This document shows positions 25,848 through 37,205 of a stretch of DNA of 64,000 nt, piece by piece. The stretch spans positions 679,001 to 743,000 of the forward strand of contig NZ_CP097562.1 of NCBI RefSeq assembly GCF_000487995.2, given 5' to 3'. Numbering within the stretch: the first letter of the stretch is position 1; every line of letters begins with the position of its first letter. The notes under the pieces were generated by a model. It was not told the origin of the DNA. It ran no database searches and saw only the letters and a program-made list of their open reading frames with translations. Both the position numbers and the translations under genes were made by a program. This DNA is from Mucispirillum schaedleri ASF457 (lineage in GTDB: Bacteria > Chrysiogenota > Deferribacteres > Deferribacterales > Mucispirillaceae).

Positions 25848-25858
25848 TAAATTAACTT

Positions 25859-25888
25859 TATAATGTGGAAAATATTTTTCCACATTAT
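25859..25888 (+). terminator. Hairpin terminator after the DUF1269 gene
   Basis: ATAATGTGGAAAA paired with TTTTCCACATTAT around a 3- to 4-base loop, 12 bases after the stop codon. The stem is long; the trailing sequence (ATAAGTG) is not a clear T run. Confidence 0.65.
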
Positions 25889-25921
25889 ATAAGTGCAGCA
25901 AATATATATATTTTACATAAT

Positions 25922-25952
25922 TGGTCTTATCCAAAAATTTTGTGTAAGTCCA
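25922..25952 (+). repeat. Degenerate solo IS-like end
   Basis: TGGTCTTATCC followed by AAAAATTTTGTGTAAGTCCA matches the IS3-type terminal repeat with several mismatches. No transposase is nearby; a probable relic. Confidence 0.5.
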
Positions 25953-25983
25953 CCAGTATTGACATACAGTTTTCACGCTATAA

Positions 25984-26099
25984 GTCATTTTGAGCTTGAT
26001 TTTAAAGGCGAAAAATTTAAATTATATATAACAGCAGTGCATAATATATTTAAAATATCTAATCTTTTAGATACTTCGCCTTATCACTCTCAGTAAGAC
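25984..26099. repeat. Dispersed inverted-repeat element
   Basis: Same layout as 16019-16136 and 39335-39452: GTCATTTTGAGC, GGCGAAAAATTTA, spacer AACAGCAGTGCATAATATA, then TAGATACTTCGCC ending CTCAGTAAGAC. Slightly diverged. Confidence 0.75.
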
Positions 26100-26391
26100 C
26101 TAATTTAGTTTAAATTTTCTCTTTTTGTATTCATTATGAGCAAAGGTATAACTGAAAACTGTTCGTTTAACTGATTAGTTTAATACTAAGCATATTATAT
26201 TTAAATTAAACAGTGAAAACAATGGAATAATATCTATAACTATAAGTGGGTGAGATAAGCATGTTGCAGGACTATGCAACAACTATACAATGGCTATGCA
26301 ATTTTCAAAAACTTAAAACAATTTTAACTTTTTTTCACGATTTTTATGTTTCCTTATCTCATCATTTGACTAAAAAATATCTTATCACGAT

Positions 26392-26480
26392 ATAAATAAA
26401 AGAATGCTCTGCCATTGCTTATTTTGCTCTCAAATATCTCGCATGTTTTATTTACATACATATAATATGGTTTATCATTT
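26392..26480 (-). pseudogene. Relic of a third polymorphic-toxin N-terminal module
   Basis: Read on the minus strand this gives NDKPYYMYVNKT and then CEIFESKISNGRAFFY, matching the shared N-terminus of the two toxins at 27489 and 29790 with few changes, then degenerates. It lies directly after the putative immunity gene, the position where the next toxin gene of the array would start. Its 5' end overlaps that gene's stop codon. Confidence 0.75.
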
Positions 26481-27476
26481 AGATATTTGTTTATATTTTT
26501 CTGTATATTTTAAGTATTTTTTGTTCATTAATATATCATACCATTCTTCTGGAACTTCATAATCCGTTAATTTTAAAAACTCTTTCGCTTTTTCTATGCT
26601 TAATTTATCAAATTCATTAAAGAAATTTAATACATATTCTTTCCATCTTTCATATCCTGCTTTATCTAATTCACAAAATAATTCTTCTATTGTCTGATAT
26701 TTTAGTTTATATAATTCATCACTTTCTTCATCTTTTATTTCTACATAATCAGGATCCCATGGCAGTGGAACTTCATATAAAAATATTGATGATAATTTTA
26801 ACTCTTTTACAGCATGTAACAACTCATTATTATTGGTTATTATTTCATATACTTGCTGCATTTCATAAGTTCTTTCTATATCTCCATAACCATAAAGCTG
26901 ATATACTGCTAAAAACAAGACTGTATCTTGATTTTCAAACTTTAACTGCATTTTACCTCGTTCTATGCCTGCATCTTTATTCACACGCTTTTTATAATTA
27001 ATATTTATATACGATAAAACATTAGATAATGACTTATCATTCGCTTCAGGAATATATGTTTTTATTATATTTACTATATTTATGCCTGTATCTAAAAACT
27101 TATCTGTTATGATAATTCTATTATATCTATATAAGCATGCTACCTTAAAAAGATATACTTTTGGATATTCATCAATGTCAGTATATATATATGGTTTATA
27201 CTTTCTACCTTTTTTTATACCATATATTTTTATATCTTTTATATAGCTCCTTATATCAATATCATCAAGTTTACCCAGTATTATACTACTTGTAAGCAAA
27301 ACAATTAAAATTATAAATCCAAAAACCAATTGTCCTTTTGCAGTTCTTAATGACGGAAATATTTCAGCTGAAATATATAATAAAGATAATAAAATGCATA
27401 TTCTTATTACACTCTTGATGCCAGATTTAACTTTATATACTATATTGTTTAATTTAAAATGTTGATTTTCCACCAA
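26475..27476 (-). CDS. Putative immunity protein, two N-terminal membrane helices
   Basis: A 333-residue protein with two adjacent membrane segments (IRICILLSLLYISAEIF and GQLVFGFIILIVLLTSSIIL), then a hydrophilic, tyrosine-rich cytoplasmic-looking domain. No family recognised. It starts 12 bases after the toxin-like gene at 27489 with an AGGAGG ribosome site, so it is translated with it. Position and membrane location fit an immunity protein against a membrane-active toxin; that is inference from context. It could also be an accessory protein. Confidence 0.6.
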   Translation of the reverse strand: MVENQHFKLNNIVYKVKSGIKSVIRICILLSLLYISAEIFPSLRTAKGQLVFGFIILIVLLTSSIILGKLDDIDIRSYIKDIKIYGIKKGRKYKPYIYTDIDEYPKVYLFKVACLYRYNRIIITDKFLDTGINIVNIIKTYIPEANDKSLSNVLSYININYKKRVNKDAGIERGKMQLKFENQDTVLFLAVYQLYGYGDIERTYEMQQVYEIITNNNELLHAVKELKLSSIFLYEVPLPWDPDYVEIKDEESDELYKLKYQTIEELFCELDKAGYERWKEYVLNFFNEFDKLSIEKAKEFLKLTDYEVPEEWYDILMNKKYLKYTEKYKQISK

Positions 27477-27488
27477 TCCTCCTTTTTA

Positions 27489-29003
27489 TCAATCTATAAA
27501 AAGCTCTGTTCCATAGTAACCCCATAATCCACCAATGAAAGAACCAACTATTCCTCCTATTACTGTTCCAGCAAATGGTATGCCTGATCCTATAGATGCT
27601 CCAATTTTTGCACCAATCCATGCACAGCCCCAACCGCTTACTTGCTTTGTTAATTCTTTTGTAAGTGGATTTACAGAATTAGTTTCTATAGATTGTTTTG
27701 TCGCCGTTGCTAATTCTTGTATTGTTATGATGATGGCAACTGGATATAACATGTTCTTTGCAACCATACCTGTCTTATACTGATATGGTCTCATAACTGC
27801 ATCTATGGATTTTTTATCTGCACCCTTAACAAGCACTTCTTGGTCAACTATTGCTTTATGTCTTGCGTCGTTATTTCGTATAACAGCATGTATATCAACT
27901 TTATTTTTATTCATTAACTTTTTATTAGCATCAATAAAAGCTTCTGAAATTTCTTCTGTAGAAATAAGTGTTGCTCCTGACTGTTTTAATTTATTAATAT
28001 CAATATATAATTTTTTGCTACTGCCATTTATATTAAATCTCTCTGCACCGTTTGATAATGTTGATGCAGAAACATATTGACTATTTTTAGTGGTTCCCCT
28101 TACATGACTAACAATACTATTGCCAGATTCTGGACTAACTGCATATAAACCATATTTCTCAGGAAATACTTTCAAATCTGCTTTAAAGCCTATTAATTCT
28201 CCATTTGAATGATAACTTATGGCATATTCTACTGTTTTGTATGTATATCTTACTAGAAACCCATTTTTACCAAATTCATCAACTACAATATAAAAATTTA
28301 ATGGCAAATCTATTTGTTCTATTTTATTATCACTAATTTTTATACCATTTATATTATTATTAAAATTTCTAATATCTATATAATTAATATTAAAATATGG
28401 GATAGGAACAAATACATAATTATTGTTCTCTATTTGTTTTACTTCATCTTTGGATAATATTTTATTTGGAATTATTGATATTATCTCTCCAGTCTCTGAT
28501 AGTTGGTGAAATTTCTCATAAAGCTTAATTGAGGGTTTTAAAACTGTAATATTTGATAAAGATTTTAATTCCCTGTTATTTAATAACATATAGCCCCATT
28601 TTATTTTATTTGTATCTTCTACATTACTATATGCTTTAAATTTATGCTCTAAACTTAATCTATTAACTTTACTTGCTGCTATTTCTTCTATATTATATAA
28701 TTCAATTCCAGATATTATATCTTGTGGTATATCTCCCTTATTTTTATTAAAAGTTCTTTCTGCTTTTTTATTTTTCCTGTCTGTCTTATTTATCAGCATA
28801 AAATCTAAACTTTTACTGTTAGCTGCCTTTTTACTTGCAAAATCTGCCTTATTAAAAGAAAACAATACTTTCTGGTTACTGTTTGTTTCTTCTGGGTTAT
28901 AATAAAAGGATGCTCTGCCATTGCTTATTTTGCTCTCAAATATTTCTCCTGTTTTATTTACATACATATAGTATAATCTATCATTTATATATTCTTCATT
29001 CAA
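27489..29003 (-). CDS. Polymorphic toxin-like protein with glycine-zipper C terminus
   Basis: A 504-codon frame. Residues 13-86 (MYVNKTGEIFESKISNGRAS to KAERTFN) are identical to the start of the toxin at 29790; the rest is unrelated to it. The C-terminal 100 residues hold a hydrophobic helix (MLYPVAIIITIQELATA) and a glycine-zipper membrane segment (GAKIGASIGSGIPFAGTVIG), which suggests a membrane-inserting toxin. The listed start is a TTG with no good ribosome site. An upstream ATG at about 29056 would begin MKFLIS but meets a stop at once, because ten bases present in the sister copy are missing. So the 5' end may be broken and the gene a silent cassette. Confidence 0.65.
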   Translation of the reverse strand: MNEEYINDRLYYMYVNKTGEIFESKISNGRASFYYNPEETNSNQKVLFSFNKADFASKKAANSKSLDFMLINKTDRKNKKAERTFNKNKGDIPQDIISGIELYNIEEIAASKVNRLSLEHKFKAYSNVEDTNKIKWGYMLLNNRELKSLSNITVLKPSIKLYEKFHQLSETGEIISIIPNKILSKDEVKQIENNNYVFVPIPYFNINYIDIRNFNNNINGIKISDNKIEQIDLPLNFYIVVDEFGKNGFLVRYTYKTVEYAISYHSNGELIGFKADLKVFPEKYGLYAVSPESGNSIVSHVRGTTKNSQYVSASTLSNGAERFNINGSSKKLYIDINKLKQSGATLISTEEISEAFIDANKKLMNKNKVDIHAVIRNNDARHKAIVDQEVLVKGADKKSIDAVMRPYQYKTGMVAKNMLYPVAIIITIQELATATKQSIETNSVNPLTKELTKQVSGWGCAWIGAKIGASIGSGIPFAGTVIGGIVGSFIGGLWGYYGTELFID

Positions 29004-29076
29004 TGTTTCATCTAAACTTGTTAAGGTTATATCTAACTGATTAAAAATTTCATTTCATCTAACTAATTTAATAAAA
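28746..29076 (-). repeat. Toxin 5' module, copy 2
   Basis: Near-identical at DNA level to 31368-31709: over the 230 bases encoding the common N-terminus there are only about four to six differences, nearly all silent. The match continues through the leader and, more weakly, into the 3' end of the preceding immunity-like gene. Confidence 0.8.
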
Positions 29077-29079
29077 GAT

Positions 29080-29568
29080 TTATTTATTTGTTCTTATTAT
29101 CGTTGCACTAAAGGGATTAGTTCTTGATATTTCTTCATCTATACATAATGCCTTATTTGACTCTTTATTATATGATATTTCATAATATCTTGTGCAGTTA
29201 TCTATTGTATCATAGTAAAATTTTATAGAAGAAACATCAACATACTTTGAAAAAATACCTTTATATGTAATGTAAGCAATAGCTTTATTTTGAAATAAAT
29301 CAAAATTATAATAACAACCTGATTTATTTTGATTATCACAAAATACTAAATGAAATCTATTATCTTTAAAATTTGAATTACCTGTTATTGCTAAATTAGA
29401 TAAATTATCACATAAGCTTAACACTGTTTGTTCAGAAAGTTGCGGACTTATAGTAATATTTGTATGAGTTACAAAAGATGTAATTATAAGAAACCAAAAA
29501 AAAAGTGATGGAGGACCTGTGATAATTAAAAATAAAATTTTTTTTAAAGTTTTTTTGTTGTTATTCAT
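29080..29568 (-). CDS. Putative immunity protein, single membrane helix
   Basis: A 162-residue protein with one N-terminal membrane segment (ILFLIITGPPSLFFWFLIIT) and an extracytoplasmic-looking domain with several cysteines (LSLCDNL, LVFCDNQNKSGCYYNF, TIDNCTRYY, ALCIDEE). No family recognised. A truncated homologue of its C-terminal 40 residues survives at 31711-31845, upstream of the other toxin gene, so the gene type recurs at the same place in each cassette. It is the second small gene after the toxin_44-like gene. Immunity is inferred from position. Confidence 0.6.
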   Translation of the reverse strand: MNNNKKTLKKILFLIITGPPSLFFWFLIITSFVTHTNITISPQLSEQTVLSLCDNLSNLAITGNSNFKDNRFHLVFCDNQNKSGCYYNFDLFQNKAIAYITYKGIFSKYVDVSSIKFYYDTIDNCTRYYEISYNKESNKALCIDEEISRTNPFSATIIRTNK

Positions 29569-29581
29569 ATTTTATTCCTAC

Positions 29582-29797
29582 TTAGTATAATATTATAAAA
29601 GAGTAACATATGTGAATTATACTAACAAAATATACTGCAATATAAGGGTCTAATAAACCAACGATAAATCCTTTTACATCGGTATAGAAAAATAGTAATA
29701 TACCTATATATAAGACATCAGATGTAATAATGAATATAAATAGAATATAGTATATCTGAAATAACATTGAACGAAAAAAATTTTTTATTTTATTCAT
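29582..29797 (-). CDS. Small two-helix membrane protein, putative immunity
   Basis: A 71-residue, very hydrophobic protein with two membrane helices (YYILFIFIITSDVLYIGILL; YIAVYFVSIIHICYSFIIL). The ATG at 29797 overlaps the end of the toxin gene, whose GGAGAG serves as ribosome site, so the two are tightly coupled. That coupling makes it one candidate for the toxin's immunity protein, although a membrane protein is unusual for a nuclease-type toxin. No family recognised. Confidence 0.6.
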   Translation of the reverse strand: MNKIKNFFRSMLFQIYYILFIFIITSDVLYIGILLFFYTDVKGFIVGLLDPYIAVYFVSIIHICYSFIILY

Positions 29798-31589
29798 CTG
29801 GACACTCTCCATTTTGAAAATAATATTTCAAAAGATCATTACCAACTATATATGATAATATATCATAAGCATTTATAAAACTGCCTTTTACATATTTATC
29901 ATATATAGAAAAACCTATTTTAATAGCTGCTTTATCACATTGCGTATCACCTTTTGTGAAAGAATGATTAGATTCTTTCTGAGCTAAATCTGCTCCATCT
30001 AACAATGTATTTTCACTAAATCTACAATATTTACCTGCCACACCAAAATCTATATTTGACCATACATCATATGGGATTTCTTTATCTATATATACATGAT
30101 GATAACGCCTTGATAAGCCCATACTTGGAAACAAGGCTGATAACTGCCACTTATGGTCCCAAAAACTATCTGTTTTAACTGCTTCATAAAATAAAAAATA
30201 TGGTTGAGCTGTTCCATATAACGGTATCATATCATAAAATGGATTTGAGAACCTTATAATATCTTGAGCAACACTGCTTTTTAAATTATTTTCAATTTCC
30301 CCTGCCATATAATTTGCTACATCAACTGCATCAAAACCAAGCTGAATATATTTACCTTGTTCTAATACTGCCCTTTCTACAAATGGACATAAGATAACTG
30401 CACATTCCTGCTCGCTATTATTTAGCACATAATAATAAATATTTTTTACTTTATTGTAAATAATCTTTCTTTGATATGCTTCTTTTATTTCTGAAACAGA
30501 TTTAGAGATATACTCTGTTGCTGCTATAACACTCACATTACCTGTAACTTCTATTTTATCTGTGCTAAAGGATGCAAAATCTATATCTAATGGATTATTT
30601 TTATATTTATCTATTATTTCTTTGCAGGCTTCTTTTAACGATAATTCCCATATTTCTCTATTATTATCATCTTCTTTCTTGTAATTTGATTTTAAATCTG
30701 TTCGTATAGTGATTTTTAACCATTTCAAACCTGCTATACCATATGAAAAATGGTTGAAATTATTATCATAATTGTCGGCTTCTATTTTTATGCCAAAAGT
30801 ATATAGTTTTTTAATATTATCATCTTTTGGATTACCTTTCAAGCATAATTCTGGGTCTTTATTGTATAAATATTCTGCTTCATTTTCAACATTGATAACA
30901 TACAATGACCTGCCATAATAGGATGTATATTTTTCTGATAAGTAAAGCTTATTAAATATCGGTTTTTTATCAGGAAAGATTATATAAAAATTATATCCTT
31001 TCAAACCTTTAAGAAATATTAATGATTTATTATATATTGCAGCTACTATTACTATCTCTTGATTTTGATGCAGCTGTTTTCTTTTTTCTTCATTAAATAT
31101 ACTGCTTGGTGTAAAATGAAAATAATCTCCTGTATTGATATATTCTATTTCTTTACAATTTAATATTTTATCTTTATCATACAGTATATTTAATTGATTG
31201 AGTGGTATAGTAAAATATCCCCATTGGATTTTATCTATATACTCTGAAGATGTATGAACATTAAAATGATGTTCACAGATAAAAAAATCATCTTTTGCAG
31301 ATAACTCATCTATATTAACAAGTTCTATTTTATCTATAACATTATGAAACACATCCATTAAATTTATATTAAAAGTTCTTTCTGCTTTTTTATTTTTCCT
31401 GTCTGTCTTATTTATCAGCATAAAATCTAAACTTTTGCTGTTAGCTGCTTTTTTACTTGCAAAATCTGCCTTATTAAAAGAAAACAATACTTTCTGGTTA
31501 CTGTTTGTTTCCTCTGGGTTATAATAAAAGGATGCTCTGCCATTGCTTATTTTGCTCTCAAATATTTCTCCTGTTTTATTTACATACAT
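29790..31589 (-). CDS. Polymorphic toxin with C-terminal toxin_44-like domain
   Basis: A 599-codon frame. Residues 1-74 are the shared module; the middle is unique. Residues about 440-570 match the layout of bacterial toxin 44 (Ntox44), a predicted RNase: FWDHK near residue 477, then DVWSNIDFGVAGKY, LLDGADLAQ and DKAAIKIGFSIYDKY. The family match is from memory. No signal peptide is seen, which fits export by a contact-dependent or type VI route. The usable start is unclear: an upstream leader (MKFLISDFKLDIILTSLDET and three more codons) hits a stop through a one-base deletion relative to the sister copy. Possibly a silent cassette. Confidence 0.65.
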   Translation of the reverse strand: MYVNKTGEIFESKISNGRASFYYNPEETNSNQKVLFSFNKADFASKKAANSKSLDFMLINKTDRKNKKAERTFNINLMDVFHNVIDKIELVNIDELSAKDDFFICEHHFNVHTSSEYIDKIQWGYFTIPLNQLNILYDKDKILNCKEIEYINTGDYFHFTPSSIFNEEKRKQLHQNQEIVIVAAIYNKSLIFLKGLKGYNFYIIFPDKKPIFNKLYLSEKYTSYYGRSLYVINVENEAEYLYNKDPELCLKGNPKDDNIKKLYTFGIKIEADNYDNNFNHFSYGIAGLKWLKITIRTDLKSNYKKEDDNNREIWELSLKEACKEIIDKYKNNPLDIDFASFSTDKIEVTGNVSVIAATEYISKSVSEIKEAYQRKIIYNKVKNIYYYVLNNSEQECAVILCPFVERAVLEQGKYIQLGFDAVDVANYMAGEIENNLKSSVAQDIIRFSNPFYDMIPLYGTAQPYFLFYEAVKTDSFWDHKWQLSALFPSMGLSRRYHHVYIDKEIPYDVWSNIDFGVAGKYCRFSENTLLDGADLAQKESNHSFTKGDTQCDKAAIKIGFSIYDKYVKGSFINAYDILSYIVGNDLLKYYFQNGECPDE

Positions 31590-31709
31590 ATAGTATGGTT
31601 TATCATTTATATTTATTCATTTAATGTTTCATCTAAACTTGTTAAGATTATATCTAATTTAAAGTCACTGATTAAAAATTTCATTTCATCTAACTAATTT
31701 AATAAAAGA
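31368..31709 (-). repeat. Toxin 5' module, copy 1
   Basis: The counterpart of 28746-29076. It includes the leader, which is 10 bases longer here (TTTAAAGTCA on the plus strand) but lacks one base further on. The copies' high identity next to unrelated 3' parts is the signature of cassette exchange. Confidence 0.8.
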
Positions 31710-31710
31710 T

Positions 31711-31845
31711 TTATTTATTTGTCATTATTATCTTTGCACTAAAGGGGTTTCTTCTTGATATTTGTCCATCTATACACAATGCCTTATTTAACTTTGGATT
31801 ATATGATATTTCGTAATATTTAGTGCAATTATCTATTGTATCATG
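31711..31845 (-). pseudogene. 3' fragment of an immunity-like gene
   Basis: Reads HDTIDNCTKYYEISYN, then KALCIDGQISRRNPFSAKII and a stop, clearly homologous to the C-terminus of the gene at 29080. Its 5' part has been replaced by the IS relic starting about 31846. It shows that another toxin/immunity cassette once lay upstream. Confidence 0.8.
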
Positions 31846-32391
31846 TATATGTTAGAATAAATTAAATAGAGAATTTACAAGTGATAGACCAGCATTAAAA
31901 TGGGTAACAGATGTAACAGAGATAAAAATAAATAATGAGAAGTTGAACTTATCAGTCATAATGGATTTATATAACAGAGAAATCAAAGCATACAGCATAA
32001 GTAAATATAATAATGAAGAAATGGTAATAGATAATTTAAAACAGGCAATAGATAAAACAAAAGATACAACAGGGTTAATGATATATTCAGACCAGGGCAT
32101 ATTATATCATGCTAATGAGTTTAGAAATTTATTAAAGTCCTATAATATAGAGCAGAGTATGTCAAGGCGTGGCAACTGCTATGATAATGCTGTTATGGAA
32201 AGTTTCTTTGCTACTTTAAAATGTGAATTTGTTTATATTAACAAATTCAAAAATATAGAACAGTTTAAATATGAACTTGAAAAATATATTGATTTCTATA
32301 ATAATTACAGAATAAAAGCTAATGGACTTACACCTTTACAGGATAATAAATTTATTAAGGTGGCTTAGTTCAAAATTTTTGGGTAAGTTCA
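31846..32391 (+). mobile_element. Truncated IS3-type element
   Basis: The last 540 bases of the same IS type as 16139-17590, in the opposite orientation: an orfB fragment followed by the terminal repeat (32361-32391, TGGCTTAGTTC...GGGTAAGTTCA). The other end and all of orfA are missing. It abuts the immunity relic. Confidence 0.85.
31852..32368 (+). pseudogene. Truncated IS3 transposase orfB
   Basis: A 5'-truncated orfB, closely similar to the intact copy (FTSDRPALKWVTDVTEIKI, MSRRGNCYDNAVMESFFATL). All three DDE residues survive, but the N-terminal part is gone and a TAG interrupts the reading at about 31858. The uninterrupted part could be translated from about 31943 but would lack the first catalytic Asp. 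Inactive. Confidence 0.85.
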
Positions 32392-32852
32392 TATCTAAAA
32401 ATGTAATAATTTAAATATATTATACACTATTGCAATATATGCAATTTAGATTTTTTGCCTTTAAATTCAGGCTCAAAATGAATTATATTGTTAGAAATAA
32501 TATAATCTTATTTAATAGATGAAATATATATACAATAATCATAAAAAATATTTATTGATTATTTTTTCTATACTTATAAAATTATCACGAATACTTGCTT
32601 TAAATAAATCTGCCATTTCTATTATTTTTTAATTACATCAATATTACATAAATTAATACTTTAATCATAAACTAATGCTCTTAATACTTCTTTGCATGAA
32701 AGGTTATACTTCGTTTTTATTTTTATTGTATATTTGCTATTAGTATTATTAATTTCTAAAATATTTTTTAAAACCTTAAAAGCAATATAATTAATAAAAA
32801 ATAATATAGTATTGATAATGTATATTTTCATAAACTTAAACATTTTACTAAA
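32392..32852. other. Gene-free AT-rich stretch
   Basis: Contains an inverted half-unit of the dispersed repeat at about 32441-32480 (TTTAGATTTTTTGCC ... CAGGCTCAAAATGA). The rest is featureless AT-rich sequence. A 75-codon frame on the minus strand starts inside the atp terminator and is not credible. Confidence 0.55.
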
Positions 32853-32879
32853 AAAAGGGTGCTTAAAAAGCACCCTTTT
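32853..32879 (-). terminator. Terminator of the atp operon
   Basis: AAAAGGGTGCTT paired with AAGCACCCTTTT around AAA, just after atpC; on the minus strand it is followed by further T residues. Confidence 0.88.
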
Positions 32880-32900
32880 ATATATCAAATATAATGAATA

Positions 32901-33296
32901 TTAATTATTTAAAGCTGTTTCGCAGAATTTTAATGCAGTTTCTTTTTCCCTGCGGATATCATTGTCAGCTATTTCACCAGCTAACTCTGCACTTAATACA
33001 TCATACTCAGCTTTAATTTTTGCAGCATCAATGTCTTTCACATATACTGCTTTTTCAACTAATACATTAACTTTATTATCTGCTACTGCAAGAAACCCTT
33101 TAGATACTATAACCTTAAATGTTTCTTGACCTATTGCATAGGTAAGCACACAAGGCACTAACTCTGTGCAAAATGGGGAGTGATCTGGATATAAACCAAA
33201 TGCACCGCATAACCCAACAGCAAAAACATTATCTACCTCTGATGATACAAGTAACTTTTCAGGTGAAACAAGTTCAAGAAACAATTTATCAGCCAT
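32901..33296 (-). CDS. atpC: ATP synthase epsilon subunit
   Basis: A 131-residue central-stalk subunit that couples the rotor to F1 and can inhibit ATP hydrolysis. The N-terminal beta-sandwich motif GLCGAFGLYPDHSPFCTEL and the C-terminal helix pair are present; the length is normal. It is the last gene of the operon, 2 bases after atpD. Confidence 0.93.
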   Translation of the reverse strand: MADKLFLELVSPEKLLVSSEVDNVFAVGLCGAFGLYPDHSPFCTELVPCVLTYAIGQETFKVIVSKGFLAVADNKVNVLVEKAVYVKDIDAAKIKAEYDVLSAELAGEIADNDIRREKETALKFCETALNN

Positions 33297-33298
33297 AA

Positions 33299-35577
<2,279 letters not shown>

Positions 35578-35639
35578 TAAAAGCTCCTAATCTCCTAAAA
35601 TTATCAGTGAGCATACTTACAGATTGCTCTGTGGTCATT

Positions 35640-37148
35640 TTATGCAGTAAATTGTTTTTTAAATGTTTCTAAAGCAGATTTCATTTTATTAGTTAAATCA
35701 TCAGAAATAGCTTTTTTCTCTGCAATTTCTTCCAGTATGCCTAAACCACTAGATTTAAGATATGATAGATAGTCCTGTTCAAACTTTCTAACATCTTTAA
35801 CTTCTATATCATCTAAGTAGCCATTAATTGCTGCAAATATAACAGCAACTTGTTCTTCAACTGGGAATGGTTTGTTTTTATTTTGTTTCAAAAGCTCCAT
35901 TAAACGACTTCCGCGAGTAAGCTGTTTCTGAGTAGCTGGGTCTAAGTCACTGCCAAACTGAGCAAATGCTGCCATTTCTCTGTATTGAGCAAGCTCAAGA
36001 CGAAGTTTACCAGCAACTTGTTTCATTGCTTTAATTTGAGCAGAACCACCAACACGAGAAACTGAAATACCTGCATTAACAGCTGGACGGAAACCAGAGT
36101 TAAAAAGGTCTGTCTCTAAGAATATCTGCCCATCTGTGATAGAAATAACATTTGTTGGGATATATGCAGAAACATCCCCTGCTTGTGTTTCAATAATTGG
36201 CAGTGCTGTTAATGAGCCAGCACCTAAATCATCATTTAATTTAGCAGCTCTTTCTAATAATCTAGAATGTAAGTAGAATACATCACCAGGATATGCTTCA
36301 CGACCCGGTGGGCGGCGAAGTAATAATGACATCTGTCTGTAAGCTGTAGCATGCTTAGATAAATCATCATAGATTAAAAGAGCATGTTTGCCATTATCTC
36401 TGAAATATTCACCCATTGTGCATCCTGCAAGAGGAGCAATAAATTGAAGTGGAGCAGGGTCAGAAGCTGTTGCTGCCACAACAATTGTATAATCCATAGC
36501 ACCATGCTCTTCTAATGTTTGAACAACTTGTGCAACTGTTGAGCGTTTTTGACCTATTGCAACATAAACACAAATCATATTCTGCCCTTTTTGGTTGATA
36601 ATAGTATCAAGAGCAATTGCAGTTTTACCAGTCTGGCGGTCACCAATGATAAGCTCCCTTTGACCTCTGCCTATAGGTATCATTGAGTCAATCGCTTTAA
36701 CACCTGTTTGAACTGGTTCATGAACTGGTTTTCTTAATACGATACCAGGAGCAACTTTCTCAATAACATCTGTTTTTTTAGCATTGATAGGACCTTTGCC
36801 GTCAATTGGCTGACCAAGGGCATTTACAACCCTGCCTACAAGTTCCTCACCAACAGGAACAGATGCAATTTTACCTGTGCGTTTTACAGTATCACCTTCT
36901 TTAATACCAAGATAATCACCCATAACAACAACACCGACATTGTCTTCCTCTAAGTTCAATGTCATACCATAAATACCGCCAGGAAACTCAACTAATTCCC
37001 CAGCCATAACATTGTCAAGCCCGTAAATTTTTGCAATACCATCGCCTGCGCTGATTACGGTGCCAACTTCCTCCATAGCAACCTTTTTATCAAAATCTTT
37101 GATTTGGTCGCGTATGATCTGGCTTATTTCTTCCGCTTTTATGTGCAT
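35640..37148 (-). CDS. atpA: ATP synthase alpha subunit
   Basis: The 502-residue non-catalytic F1 nucleotide-binding subunit. It has P-loop GDRQTGKT and the alpha/beta signature [17 protein letters not shown]; the N-terminal helix ([15 protein letters not shown]) contacts the delta subunit. Length normal. It follows atpH by 57 bases. Confidence 0.98.
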   Translation of the reverse strand: MHIKAEEISQIIRDQIKDFDKKVAMEEVGTVISAGDGIAKIYGLDNVMAGELVEFPGGIYGMTLNLEEDNVGVVVMGDYLGIKEGDTVKRTGKIASVPVGEELVGRVVNALGQPIDGKGPINAKKTDVIEKVAPGIVLRKPVHEPVQTGVKAIDSMIPIGRGQRELIIGDRQTGKTAIALDTIINQKGQNMICVYVAIGQKRSTVAQVVQTLEEHGAMDYTIVVAATASDPAPLQFIAPLAGCTMGEYFRDNGKHALLIYDDLSKHATAYRQMSLLLRRPPGREAYPGDVFYLHSRLLERAAKLNDDLGAGSLTALPIIETQAGDVSAYIPTNVISITDGQIFLETDLFNSGFRPAVNAGISVSRVGGSAQIKAMKQVAGKLRLELAQYREMAAFAQFGSDLDPATQKQLTRGSRLMELLKQNKNKPFPVEEQVAVIFAAINGYLDDIEVKDVRKFEQDYLSYLKSSGLGILEEIAEKKAISDDLTNKMKSALETFKKQFTA

Positions 37149-37205
37149 AAAGCCATGCTCCTTGAATATATTCTTTTACTTATGAAACCATAAGTTTAAC
37201 AAATC

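Larger units (their letters stand above)
25890..26391. other. Gene-free stretch with IS-like end and dispersed repeat
   Basis: No credible coding frame. It contains a degenerate IS-like end (25922-25952), the dispersed repeat at 25984-26099, and an AT-rich tail with GTTGCAGGACTATGCAAC, a short inverted repeat at about 26262. Nothing else is recognised. Confidence 0.6.

Noticed and set aside
32661-32888. 75-codon minus-strand frame
   Set aside because: It starts within the atp terminator hairpin, is almost pure AT-rich lysine/isoleucine/asparagine sequence and lacks a ribosome site.
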